Source: Chitinophaga pinensis
GTDB lineage: Bacteria > Bacteroidota > Bacteroidia > UKL13-3
Reading direction: 5' to 3'
Length of the DNA stretch: 64,000 nt
NCBI GenBank assembly: GCA_945860865.1
Contig: CAMARW010000001.1
Span: 524,294 to 588,293 of the forward strand
The number at the start of each line of letters is the position of its first letter. Positions within the stretch are counted from its first letter, which is position 1. This document shows positions 9,354-17,794 of the stretch, piece by piece. The translations under genes were made by a program, and so were the position numbers. The notes below the pieces were generated by a model. The model made no database searches. It saw nothing but the letters and a program-made list of their open reading frames with translations, and was not told the origin of the DNA.

Positions 9354-9377
9354 AGAGACACACGGCCGTGTGTCTCT
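9354..9377. repeat. Perfect 24-bp palindrome at the birA stop codon
   Basis: Two uninterrupted 12-bp arms (AGAGACACACGG and its complement) with no spacer. It overlaps the first two bases of the birA stop triplet (9376-9378) and closes a GC-rich segment starting near 9313, unlike the AT-rich surroundings. No T-run follows on either side, so it is not a standard intrinsic terminator. Confidence 0.8.
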
Positions 9378-10149
9378 AAAGGATTAATTTGATTTCCTTG
9401 TTTGCGTAACTTTTTATTTCGTCGTTTTGCAAAATGTGTATACGACCTTTTTTATCTATGCCTAAAATTTCTCCAATAAATGTTTCCCCATTTTTTTCGA
9501 AAACTGCAGGCTCACCTTTGGCAAATAAATGGGTATGGTATAATTCCCACAGAGGTTCTCTTTTATTGCCCAAGAGCAATGCATAATAATGTGTGAGTTT
9601 CTCGCACAATAGTGTTCGCGCGTGGTTTGGGTCGACTTTAACTTTTGTAAAATTAAAAATGGAAGCAGCTTGAGGTGTGTTAAACGATTCTTGGTTTAGG
9701 TTTAAACCGATACCTATGATGGCCATGCGAATGCGGTTGCCTTGCAAAACATTTTCTATGAGTATGCCGGCCACTTTCTTTTTTTGGATAAAAATATCGT
9801 TGGGCCATTTTATAAAAACGGGCTCCTGGCAGAGTGCTGCAACGGTGTCTCTGAGGGCTAAACTGCATACCAAATTGAGCCAAATTTGCTCTTCAGCTAA
9901 TAAAAATTGAGGCTTCAAATAAATGCTTAAAAGCAGGTTTGAACCAAATTCCGACTCCCAAGTATTTTGCATTTGTCCGCGGCCCTTGCTCTGATATTGC
10001 GTGTGCACTAAGGCGCCTTCAGGCACATTGGTGCTGTTAATCAAAAGCTTAAGCTCATCATTGGTGGAAGTTGTTTGCTCCAAATACACAGAATATGCGC
10101 CGATATTTATAGGTTGGTGTGCCAAAGAAAAATGCTTATTTTGCGTCAA
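9376..10149 (-). CDS. birA: Biotin--[acetyl-CoA carboxylase] ligase, catalytic type
   Basis: Forms biotinyl-AMP and attaches biotin to the carboxyl carrier protein; the accB/accC substrate genes are in this window at 53-55 kb. Motifs are TTSTNDE, QSKGRGQMQNTWES (biotin and ATP loop), IKWPNDIF and KKKVAGILIEN, followed by a small SH3-like C-terminal domain. The N-terminal DNA-binding domain of the E. coli protein is absent, so this form should not act as a repressor. The start is TTG at 10149, since no ATG lies nearby. The divergent rsfS start is only 19 bases away. Confidence 0.92.
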   Translation of the reverse strand: MTQNKHFSLAHQPINIGAYSVYLEQTTSTNDELKLLINSTNVPEGALVHTQYQSKGRGQMQNTWESEFGSNLLLSIYLKPQFLLAEEQIWLNLVCSLALRDTVAALCQEPVFIKWPNDIFIQKKKVAGILIENVLQGNRIRMAIIGIGLNLNQESFNTPQAASIFNFTKVKVDPNHARTLLCEKLTHYYALLLGNKREPLWELYHTHLFAKGEPAVFEKNGETFIGEILGIDKKGRIHILQNDEIKSYANKEIKLIL

Positions 10150-10168
10150 ATTTACAGGTAGAATTTAG

Positions 10169-10726
10169 ATGACAATAACACCAGCGAAAAAAATCGCAAA
10201 AAAAACAGCAGCAAAGAAAGTAGCTGCTCCTAAAAAAACTGCAGCTAAGAAAGTTACTGCAGTAAAAAAAGTAGCAGTAACCCCAAAGGTTGTAGTTAAA
10301 AAAGAAGCCGCGCCTAAAAAGGTTGCAGCTAAAAAAGTAAGCTCAAAAAAGCCTGCTGATTTGCAAATAATGGAACCCGGATTGCTGCTAGCATTAACTG
10401 TTGCGCAAGGCATGTATGAAAGAAAAGCAGAGAATATTCGCATTTTAGATATGCGTAAAATTCAAAGTGCTTCATCTGATTATTTTGTAATTAGCAGTGC
10501 TGATAACGACAAAAAAGTGGAAGCCATAGCTAAAAGTGCAGAAGAAGAAGTGAAGAAACGTTTGAATGAAAATCCGCTTCACCGCGAAGGATTTGAAAAC
10601 TTAGAATGGGTTCTACTCGATTTCTTCAATGTGGTGGCGCATGTTTTTCAAGAAGAAAAAAGAGATTTCTACGGTATAGAGCAATTGTGGGGTGATGCAG
10701 AAGAAATCGTATTTAAAGGAAAGTAA
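10169..10726 (+). CDS. rsfS: Ribosomal silencing factor RsfS with an Ala/Lys-rich N-terminal tail
   Basis: Residues about 69-185 are a normal RsfS/YbeB domain (RILDMRKIQSASSDYFVIS, EGFENLEWVLLDFFNVVAHVF, FYGIEQLWGDAE), which binds ribosomal protein uL14 and blocks subunit joining in starvation. Residues 1-68 are an added tail of repeated AAKK, APKK and AVKK units, like histone H1 or bacterial H1-like proteins. RsfS is usually 110-125 residues without this tail. A shorter product could begin at Met69 (position 10373), but the frame is open from the ATG at 10169, and the repeats show selection at protein level. The tail would bind nucleic acid or rRNA. Confidence 0.88.
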   Translation: MTITPAKKIAKKTAAKKVAAPKKTAAKKVTAVKKVAVTPKVVVKKEAAPKKVAAKKVSSKKPADLQIMEPGLLLALTVAQGMYERKAENIRILDMRKIQSASSDYFVISSADNDKKVEAIAKSAEEEVKKRLNENPLHREGFENLEWVLLDFFNVVAHVFQEEKRDFYGIEQLWGDAEEIVFKGK

Positions 10727-10745
10727 ATTATAAGCATTTGTTTTT

Positions 10746-12431
10746 ATGTTAAGAAAACTCGTACTCAGTACCCTTGGATTATTTTTAATTGGAAGCATTG
10801 CTTTAGCACAAGAAGGTGAAAAGAAAGCGGAAAAAGGCGAATTCTCTGGTAATTTTCAAACTACCAATCAGTTTTATGTGAAAGATTCGGCCATTGGAGC
10901 AACTACTACGCAGTATCAAAGAGAATTATCATCGGCAGATGCATGGCTTTTACTTAACTATAAAATAAGTGGCTACACTTTTACGGCCCGTTTCGATTTA
11001 TTCAATAACTCTCCTTTGTTAAATCCGCAAGAAGCTTATACGCGTAGTGGCCTGGGAATATACAGTGTGCGCAAAGACATAGATAATTTGAGTATCACTG
11101 CCGGATATTTTTACGATCAATTTGCCAGTGGAATGGTATTTAGGGCATTTGAAGACCGTAACTTAGGTTTAGATTTTGGGGTTCAAGGCGTGCATGTAAA
11201 ATATACGCCAACCGAGAATACCACAATTAAAGCTTTTACAGGTTTACAAAAGTTTAGGTTCGATTTACGTCCTGTTGTGCTTAAAGGTGCCAATGCAGAA
11301 CATCATTTTGGAATAACAGAAAATTTTAGTTTAGAGCCGGGTGTAAGCATTGTAAATAGAACCATCGATCAAAATACAATGAATGTGATGGCCGCAACCA
11401 TCAATAATTATAAATTGGAGCAAAGATTTAATCCAACATATAATGTATTTGTATATAATGTTTACAATACTTTGCGTTACAAAAACCTATCGTGGTATTT
11501 AGAATTGGCCGAAAAAACTCCAGAAGCCATTGTAAATCCTAATAATGATTTAATGGAATTACATAAAGGAAAAGCCTATTTAACCTCTTTAAGTTATTCG
11601 CAAAAAGGGTTTGGGGTAAATGCACAATATAGGTACATAGACCGCTTTTCTTTAAGGACTTCTCCTTTAGAAAATCAAAACTTAGGTATGATTGCTTATT
11701 TACCATCTGTAACCCGCCAAAATGTATATCGCTTGTTGGCCCGTTACAATGCCTTTACCCAAGAGTGGGGCGAAAATGGTTTTCAACTCGATTTAACCTA
11801 TAAGCCTAAAGCTTTAAAAAAGTATCAAACCCAACTCAATTTTAATACGTCAATTACTACACCGCTAGGAAGTTTTCAAGGGAATACGGTTAACCCAGTT
11901 AATTTTGAGGCCGATTCTAACCGATACTTTAGAGAGTATTATGTAGAATTACAGCATAAGTTTACCAAGAAGTTTAAATTATTGTTGGGCTATCAATTAA
12001 TAAACTATAACCAGCGTTTATTTGAAGCTAAACCAGGTGTACCTTATGTAGTAGCTAATACTATTTTTGGAGAAGCAACGTATAAATTAAGTAACAATAA
12101 ATCTATTCGCATAGAAACCCAATATTTAGAAACCAAACAAGATCTAGGAAGCTTTGTAAATGGGTCTGTAGAACTTAACATTGCGCCACACTATTCATTT
12201 AGTTTTGGAGATATGGTAAATGTAAAACCTGGTGCAAGAAATAAACCAAGTGGAGAAAATAAATTTGAATTGGTTCATTACTGGAACGTATTTGGTGCGT
12301 TTACTTTTAAAAGCACCCGATTTACAGGAGGCTATATAAAACAAGTTGAAGGTGTAAATTGCACAGGTGGCGTGTGTAGGGTTGAACCAGCTTTTAGCGG
12401 TGTTAGGCTAACATTAATGACAAATTTTTAA
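10746..12431 (+). CDS. DUF6029-type outer-membrane beta-barrel protein
   Basis: The 561-residue protein has a signal peptide (cleavage after about residue 21, IALAQ) and a porin-like body of amphipathic strands. The segment SITAGYFYDQFASGMVFRAFEDRNLG (about 115-140) matches my recollection of the DUF6029 family. It stands 4 bases before an Omp28-like gene and with it and a DUF1684 lipoprotein forms an envelope operon. The function is unknown. The C-terminus ends in Phe (LMTNF), as typical for outer-membrane barrels. Confidence 0.72.
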   Translation: MLRKLVLSTLGLFLIGSIALAQEGEKKAEKGEFSGNFQTTNQFYVKDSAIGATTTQYQRELSSADAWLLLNYKISGYTFTARFDLFNNSPLLNPQEAYTRSGLGIYSVRKDIDNLSITAGYFYDQFASGMVFRAFEDRNLGLDFGVQGVHVKYTPTENTTIKAFTGLQKFRFDLRPVVLKGANAEHHFGITENFSLEPGVSIVNRTIDQNTMNVMAATINNYKLEQRFNPTYNVFVYNVYNTLRYKNLSWYLELAEKTPEAIVNPNNDLMELHKGKAYLTSLSYSQKGFGVNAQYRYIDRFSLRTSPLENQNLGMIAYLPSVTRQNVYRLLARYNAFTQEWGENGFQLDLTYKPKALKKYQTQLNFNTSITTPLGSFQGNTVNPVNFEADSNRYFREYYVELQHKFTKKFKLLLGYQLINYNQRLFEAKPGVPYVVANTIFGEATYKLSNNKSIRIETQYLETKQDLGSFVNGSVELNIAPHYSFSFGDMVNVKPGARNKPSGENKFELVHYWNVFGAFTFKSTRFTGGYIKQVEGVNCTGGVCRVEPAFSGVRLTLMTNF

Positions 12432-12435
12432 GGAT

Positions 12436-13338
12436 ATGAAACATACGATTTATTTTATTTTAATTAGTTTGATTCTCACCTTTACCTCTTGTAAAGAAGA
12501 GCCACCTTATATCAATTTTACGCCAGATAGAACCGTTGGAGATACCAGCTATATTAAACTACCTGCACCAAGTGCGCAACCAAGAGCCATTTACATAGAG
12601 GAATTTACTGGCGTGCAATGCCCTAATTGTCCGAAGGCACAAGCAGAAGCAAAATTAATTTCAGAAAATAATCCAAATAGGGTATTTATACTTACGATGC
12701 ATCCATTGGGTATTATGACTCCATTAACCCGTCCATTTGATGCAACAAAAGGAGATAAAAAAACCAGTAAATATGATTTTAGAACTGAGCCAGGTGCTAG
12801 AATTTTCGAAATGGTAGGATTTGGTCAAACGGGCTCATTGCCTATTGGCAATGTAAATAGAAAATTGTTTGGGTCAGAAGTTCACCGTAATATAGATTAT
12901 CAAAAATGGGCTGCCTATGCTGCGCAAGATTTGGCTGAACCAACTTCTGTTAACATAGATTTAAAAGCAAAGAATACGGGAGATTCTGTGGAGGTAGAAA
13001 TTACGCTTTCCTATACCAGTGCCGTGAGTGATTCACAATATGTAAGTATTGCCCTAGCAGAAAACGGGATTATAGATGTACAAGAAAGCAAAGACGACCA
13101 GGGTGCCAGTATTTATGAAGACAACTATGCACATAATCATGTACTACGAACCATGGTAACTAGCTATTTCGGCGATTTTTTAAATGCGAGTTACGAACCA
13201 GGCAGAGTATTTTATAAAAAATACCGCATCCTACGCAACAAGGCTTGGAACTCGGCTAATTTAGAAGTAGTAGCGTTTGTGCATTTAAATACCACCAAGA
13301 AAAATGTATTGCATGCTAAATCTGCTAAGGTACAATAA
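12436..13338 (+). CDS. Omp28-related lipoprotein with a thioredoxin-like CxxC
   Basis: Three-hundred-residue lipoprotein: the signal peptide ends in the lipobox TFTSC (Cys19). The thioredoxin-like domain starts with AIYIEEFTGVQCPNCPKAQ, whose CPNC lies at about residues 61-64, and the family's long C-terminal beta domain follows. Omp28-type proteins are abundant in Bacteroidota outer membranes; a redox role is suggested by the CxxC but unproven. The 3' end overlaps the start of the next lipoprotein gene by about 30 bases. Confidence 0.78.
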   Translation: MKHTIYFILISLILTFTSCKEEPPYINFTPDRTVGDTSYIKLPAPSAQPRAIYIEEFTGVQCPNCPKAQAEAKLISENNPNRVFILTMHPLGIMTPLTRPFDATKGDKKTSKYDFRTEPGARIFEMVGFGQTGSLPIGNVNRKLFGSEVHRNIDYQKWAAYAAQDLAEPTSVNIDLKAKNTGDSVEVEITLSYTSAVSDSQYVSIALAENGIIDVQESKDDQGASIYEDNYAHNHVLRTMVTSYFGDFLNASYEPGRVFYKKYRILRNKAWNSANLEVVAFVHLNTTKKNVLHAKSAKVQ

Positions 13339-13936
13339 GAAGCTATTAGCCATTGGCTGTTGGCTATTGGTTCTTGGTGCATGCACTGATATAGTTGAAG
13401 ATCCTGCCTACAGGCATGAACTAGCCTCCGAAAGAATGGCTATAAATGAACAGTTTTTCGACCCCAAAGAATCGCCTTTGGATAGCCATTTGTTTTATAC
13501 TTTTAAAGGCATCAAGTTTTTTCCTATCAGTGAGAAATATAGGGTTAAAGCAAGTCTTAGCTTACTTAAAAACGATAGTGTATTTGAGCTTCCGCACTCA
13601 CATGATGCCACTAAGCCATACAAACAATATGCAGTAGCATCTTTTGAACTTCTAGGTAAATCTTATGAATTATTAGTACTAGAGCAAGTTGTAAAAAAAC
13701 CAGGTGCAGAAAACTATTTGCTACTTCCTTTTACAGATGCCACTAGCAACATAGAAACATATGGCGGCGGGCGTTACATAGATTTAGATAAAACAGCAGG
13801 TACAGAAATTACCATAGATTTTAACAAAGCTTATAATCCGTATTGCCTTTATAATAGCAAATACACATGCCCCATTCCTCCCAAAGAAAATAAATTACCC
13901 ATTCGATTGGAAGCCGGCATGAAAGCAGATTTATAG
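13304..13936 (+). CDS. DUF1684 family lipoprotein
   Basis: The DUF1684 signature is clear in the C-terminal part: GGGRYIDLD followed by TIDFNKAYNPYC and CPIPPKENKLPI. The lipobox is VLGAC (Cys27). The start may be the ATG at 13304 or at 13313; both lie inside the preceding gene. The hydrophobic part of the signal peptide, residues about 14-27 (LLAIGCW and LLVLGAC), is encoded by six tandem degenerate 7-bp units (13342-13383) that begin three bases after the preceding stop codon. The function is unknown; the family is common and its members often look secreted or membrane-anchored. Confidence 0.8.
   Translation: MYCMLNLLRYNKKLLAIGCWLLVLGACTDIVEDPAYRHELASERMAINEQFFDPKESPLDSHLFYTFKGIKFFPISEKYRVKASLSLLKNDSVFELPHSHDATKPYKQYAVASFELLGKSYELLVLEQVVKKPGAENYLLLPFTDATSNIETYGGGRYIDLDKTAGTEITIDFNKAYNPYCLYNSKYTCPIPPKENKLPIRLEAGMKADL
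13342..13383 (+). repeat. Six degenerate 7-bp tandem units, consensus GCTATTG
   Basis: Reading in steps of seven: GCTATTA, GCCATTG, GCTGTTG, GCTATTG, GTTCTTG, GTGCATG. The array begins three bases after the stop of the Omp28-like gene and encodes the signal peptide core of the DUF1684 lipoprotein. Confidence 0.7.
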
Positions 13937-13943
13937 GGAGAAG

Positions 13944-13992
13944 GTCGATAGAGCATAGTCCATAGTCCATAGAGGATAGTTGATGGTTTATT
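13944..13992 (+). repeat. Degenerate 7-bp tandem array, consensus GTCCATA
   Basis: In steps of seven: GTCGATA, GAGCATA, GTCCATA, GTCCATA, GAGGATA, GTTGATG, GTTTATT. It starts seven bases after a stop codon. The same family recurs at 49088 and, inverted, at 49255. Confidence 0.7.
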
Positions 13993-14025
13993 TATTGAAA
14001 AATCACCCCGGCAAATTGCTTAACT

Positions 14026-15144
14026 TCATTTATACAAGCTAAACAACATGCGCGCATCGAAAATGTAGGCTTTTTGCATGTTCGAGTTTAGGTTCAGGCC
14101 AAGCATTAGGTGTTTATTTAATTTGTAGTTGATGCCAAAACGGTGGTATAATCTGCCCACAAATTCTTTGGGAATTTCGTTGTGTAAATAGTAGCCCAAT
14201 TGTTGTGAAAAAATCATGCGGTTAAATAAAAATTCGTGTCCGCCTAAGAGTCCTAGCATCCTTACATCAAAGGTATAAGCATAATACACATTGTGTTTTT
14301 GAAGTGCAAAATCCATGCTCTCGTCTTTAAAGGCTTCTAAGCCAATTGTAAATGCATGTAAGTTGCCTGTTCTGTAAGATGCATTGGCCATAAAGCCGTA
14401 TGTCCAGAACCGCATGTTTTTAAAATCAGATAATGATTTATTAGAAGCCATTAAACCTAAATCAAAGCGCCAATGTTGCTTGTACCAAAGTTGATTTTTA
14501 ATAACAGGTGATTTATGGACTAGTTTTCTTTCGTAACCCAAACCCAAAAAGGGATAATTAACGCCAAAATTGGGATTGTTTGTATTGCCATTAGAAAAAT
14601 GCCCATAGGTGGCAGAGGCATATAAAGCGTGGTTTGCATTTAATGCGTAATGTGCATGCAAACCCAACCCCAAATAACCATTAAGGTGCCAGCTGTAAGC
14701 CTTGTTTTCAGGATTGCGTGTGAGGTGCCACGGGTTACTTGCATAATTTAAACCACCTGCAGCCCGCAGGCGCAGAGAGAAGTTCTTTATAGAAAATAAA
14801 AAAGGCTCTATAAAATAAATGCCGTTTATAGTATAACCTAAATGGGCATTGTTGAACTGAACAAACTGCAAACTAAAGCCCGAATTATAGCGTGTTTTAA
14901 CCCTACTTTTTATATGCTCATCAGTTCTATATCTGTTTAAATCTATTTGAAAACCAGCGCCTGTAACTCCTCTAAATTGCTGCAATGCCTTATCATGTGC
15001 GTATAAATTGGCGTGCAATGGCATAACAGAAATATGATACGAAACCTGCTTGGTTTTCTTGTTTATTGGCATCTTTTTTTGCGCAAACAAGTTGCCCAAA
15101 AAAAGAAGTTTGATTAGCAAAAAAAAAGATACCTTCTTTTGCAT
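14026..15144 (-). CDS. PagL-like lipid A deacylase / acyloxyacyl hydrolase family protein
   Basis: Outer-membrane barrel of 372 residues with a signal peptide ending near LFAQ (about residue 21). The stretch around residues 180-200 contains GHFSNG, then NPNFGVNYP and LGLGYERKL, the conserved active-site region of PagL-type 3-O-deacylases (His, Ser, Asn). Removal of an acyl chain from lipid A is therefore the likely activity. The N-terminal half is longer than proteobacterial PagL (about 185 residues). Its ATG overlaps the upstream permease stop as TAATG. Confidence 0.7.
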   Translation of the reverse strand: MQKKVSFFLLIKLLFLGNLFAQKKMPINKKTKQVSYHISVMPLHANLYAHDKALQQFRGVTGAGFQIDLNRYRTDEHIKSRVKTRYNSGFSLQFVQFNNAHLGYTINGIYFIEPFLFSIKNFSLRLRAAGGLNYASNPWHLTRNPENKAYSWHLNGYLGLGLHAHYALNANHALYASATYGHFSNGNTNNPNFGVNYPFLGLGYERKLVHKSPVIKNQLWYKQHWRFDLGLMASNKSLSDFKNMRFWTYGFMANASYRTGNLHAFTIGLEAFKDESMDFALQKHNVYYAYTFDVRMLGLLGGHEFLFNRMIFSQQLGYYLHNEIPKEFVGRLYHRFGINYKLNKHLMLGLNLNSNMQKAYIFDARMLFSLYK

Positions 15145-16493
15145 TAGGCGTTTTTGTTTTTCATTAAAAAATAAATGGGCACGCCCAATAAAACAATGCC
15201 CAAACCGCCAAAACTATAGGCAGGTTTATACACCAATAAACTAATACAAATTACCAAAGCAATAAGTATATACAATGCTGGAACTATTGGATAGGCAAAT
15301 ACCCTGTAAGGTCTTGCTAAACTGGGCATTTTTGACCTTAATACAAATACGCCTGCCACAGTTAAAATATAGAAAATAAGGACCGCAAATACCACATAAT
15401 CCAACAAGTCGCCATACGATCCACTAAGCGTTAAAATGCTTGTCCAGATGGCCTGCATAATAAGCGCTTTTTGCGGAGCTCCTTGCTTGTTTAAGGAGGC
15501 GGCAGATTTAATAAAATAGCCATCTTTGGCCATGGCATAAAACACCCGTGCGCCACTTAAGGCTAATCCGTTTATGCAGCCAAAGGTAGAAATCATAATT
15601 ACAATGGCCATCACAATAGCGCCTACTTCGCCAAAAACAGTATTCATTAATACGGTTCCAACCCTATCAAACTCGGCGCCTTCAATTTGCGCACTGCTAA
15701 GTGCTTTAACATAAACCAAGTTACAAAGAATATACAAAATGGTAACGCCACCTGTGCCTAGAACCAAGGCACGCGGCAGATTTTTCTCTGGCTTTTCAAT
15801 TTCGCCAGCAGTAAAAGTAATGTTGTTCCAGGCATCGCTCGAAAAAATAGAACCCACCAATGCCGCGGCAAATAGGCCAATTCCCAAGCCTTCCAGAGAT
15901 AAATTACTCCAGTTCCATTGCCAATTTACACTTGGCGATTGGGCTGTAAAATATACCCCAGCAACAATTACAAAGATGAGTGCTAAAATTTTGCTAATGG
16001 TAAATACGTTCTGAACCAAAGCCCCCGATTTAACGGAACGAAAATTACTGAGGGTAAGCATCCAGATGACTGCAATGCCTAATAATTGAACAGTACTAAA
16101 AGAAAATGTCCCAATACTAAAAAGTAAGTTATTCTCTGAAATTACCGGAAACAGCACTCCGGCAAATTTAGCAAAAGCCACTGCCACAGCGGCAATGGTA
16201 CCCGTTTGAATAACGGTGAAAAGTGTCCAACCATATAAAAAGCCATATAATTTTCCGTAAGCTTCTTTTAAATAAATGTATTGTCCGCCCGCCTTAGGCA
16301 TGGCTGCCCCTAATTCTGCATAGCTTAGTGCGCCAAATAGCGTTAAAACGCCTGTTACTAGCCAGGCTAAAATTAAGTTTTCTATGCTACCTAAATCTCT
16401 TAACATGGCGGCCGAAACTATAAAAATGCCCGAGCCAATCATGCTGCCCATTACCAACATGGTGCTATCTAATAAGTTTAATTTTTTGCTCAT
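15144..16493 (-). CDS. APC-family amino acid permease
   Basis: Inner-membrane amino acid/cation symporter or exchanger with about 12 predicted helices in 449 residues. The first helix has the conserved GSMIGSGIF substrate loop (16-24), and ALSYAELGAAMPKAGGQYIYLKEAYG in the second/third helix region is diagnostic of the LAT/APC group. It lies in a minus-strand run gmhB - permease - PagL-like, with a seven-base gap upstream and a one-base overlap downstream. The substrate is not predictable. Confidence 0.88.
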   Translation of the reverse strand: MSKKLNLLDSTMLVMGSMIGSGIFIVSAAMLRDLGSIENLILAWLVTGVLTLFGALSYAELGAAMPKAGGQYIYLKEAYGKLYGFLYGWTLFTVIQTGTIAAVAVAFAKFAGVLFPVISENNLLFSIGTFSFSTVQLLGIAVIWMLTLSNFRSVKSGALVQNVFTISKILALIFVIVAGVYFTAQSPSVNWQWNWSNLSLEGLGIGLFAAALVGSIFSSDAWNNITFTAGEIEKPEKNLPRALVLGTGGVTILYILCNLVYVKALSSAQIEGAEFDRVGTVLMNTVFGEVGAIVMAIVIMISTFGCINGLALSGARVFYAMAKDGYFIKSAASLNKQGAPQKALIMQAIWTSILTLSGSYGDLLDYVVFAVLIFYILTVAGVFVLRSKMPSLARPYRVFAYPIVPALYILIALVICISLLVYKPAYSFGGLGIVLLGVPIYFLMKNKNA

Positions 16494-16499
16494 AAAATT

Positions 16500-16991
16500 T
16501 TATAAATAAGCCTTTATTTTCGGAATCCAATTTTCATTGGGTTCAATCAAAATACCTTTTATACCAACAGCTTCCCCGCAGGCAATATCGCGCGGTTTAT
16601 CGCCTATGAAGATAGAATTTTCTGGGTTGATATGATGTTTGCTAATGGCTTTTTCTACTAGCAGCGAATTGGGCTTTCTGCAGAGGCAATGGCCATAATC
16701 TGGGTGGTGCGGACAATAATACACATCATGAAATTGGATGGAATGTTTTTGCATTTCAATTTCCATATAGGAGTGCATTTTTGTTAACTCAGTTTCATCA
16801 TATAAACCCTTAGCAATACCACCTTGATTGGTAATGACAATAAAAATAAATCCGGCATCGCGCAAAAGTTCCAACCCTTGAACTAGGTGAGGTAAAATTT
16901 CAAAATCCTCAAACCGTTTAATATAATCGCCTCGTTCTACATTTATAACGCCATCTCTATCTAAAAATACTGCTTTTTTCTGCCCATTCAT
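16500..16991 (-). CDS. gmhB: D-glycero-D-manno-heptose 1,7-bisphosphate 7-phosphatase (HAD-IIIA)
   Basis: The 163-residue HAD phosphatase has motif I FLDRDGVIN, motif II ITNQGG, the Cys/His zinc loop CPHHPDYGHCLCRKP (about 96-110) characteristic of GmhB and histidinol-phosphate phosphatases, and motif IV FIGDKPRDI. The favoured role is heptose activation for the LPS core. Histidinol phosphatase is the alternative, but no other his genes are near, whereas a lipid A gene lies in the same run. Confidence 0.82.
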   Translation of the reverse strand: MNGQKKAVFLDRDGVINVERGDYIKRFEDFEILPHLVQGLELLRDAGFIFIVITNQGGIAKGLYDETELTKMHSYMEIEMQKHSIQFHDVYYCPHHPDYGHCLCRKPNSLLVEKAISKHHINPENSIFIGDKPRDIACGEAVGIKGILIEPNENWIPKIKAYL

Positions 16992-17035
16992 AGGCGCTAA
17001 GTAAGTAAATATTCGTTTAATATTGAATATTTGCA

Positions 17036-17794
17036 GTGAAAAACTTAAGTTTGACGACCTTGTCGAAGAAAATTGTCATTATACCAACCTACAATGAACG
17101 CGAAAATATTGAAGATATAATTCGCGCTGTTTGCGCTTTGCACCAATCTTTCGATATTTTAATTGTAGACGATAATTCACCAGATGGCACGGCAAGTATT
17201 GTAAAAAACCTGCAAGCAAATGAGTTTAAACTCAATCTCCACATTTTAGAGCGCCAGGTAAAAAATGGTTTAGGTACAGCGTACATTGAAGGATTTAAGT
17301 GGTGTTTAAAAAACGGCTATGAATTTATCTTTGAAATGGACGCAGACTTTTCGCACAATCCAAACGATTTACCCAAATTATATGAAGCTTTGTGTGATGG
17401 CGCAGATGTATCTATTGGTTCACGTTACAAAACGGGTGTAAATGTGGTAAATTGGCCCATGAGCAGGGTAATGCTCAGTTATTTTGCTAGCGCCTACGTT
17501 CGGTTCATAACAGGTTTAGATATTAGAGATACCACCGCAGGCTTTGTGGGTTATAGAAGTAGGGTGCTCAACACCATTGCTCTAGATGAGATAAAGTTTA
17601 GGGGCTATGCCTTTCAAATTGAAATGAAATACACCGCCCATAAACATGGTTTCAAAATAGAAGAAGTTCCCATCATTTTTACAGACCGCACCAAAGGCGA
17701 ATCTAAAATTAGCAATGGCATTATCCAAGAAGCCATCATTGGCGTGGTGAGCATGAAGATAAAATCTTTTTTTAAGAAGTATAGAAAATTATAA
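17036..17794 (+). CDS. Polyprenol-phosphate mannosyltransferase (dolichol-P-mannose synthase type)
   Basis: GT2-family enzyme transferring a sugar to a polyprenyl phosphate at the cytoplasmic face. Motifs are IIPTYNERENI, LIVDDNSPDGT, MDADFSHNPND, GSRYKTG and the late FTDRTKGESKIS. At 252 residues it has the short form without C-terminal membrane helices. The start is GTG at 17036, two bases beyond a TTTG promoter-like box. Its stop codon touches a heptad-repeat inverted pair. Confidence 0.88.
   Translation: MKNLSLTTLSKKIVIIPTYNERENIEDIIRAVCALHQSFDILIVDDNSPDGTASIVKNLQANEFKLNLHILERQVKNGLGTAYIEGFKWCLKNGYEFIFEMDADFSHNPNDLPKLYEALCDGADVSIGSRYKTGVNVVNWPMSRVMLSYFASAYVRFITGLDIRDTTAGFVGYRSRVLNTIALDEIKFRGYAFQIEMKYTAHKHGFKIEEVPIIFTDRTKGESKISNGIIQEAIIGVVSMKIKSFFKKYRKL

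Noticed and set aside
10165-10443. Open frame on the minus strand opposite the start of rsfS, rich in Phe, Ala and Leu
   Set aside because: It is the antisense of the Lys/Ala repeats (AAG/GCA units read as CTT/TGC); the rsfS domain continues on the plus strand and gives the real gene.
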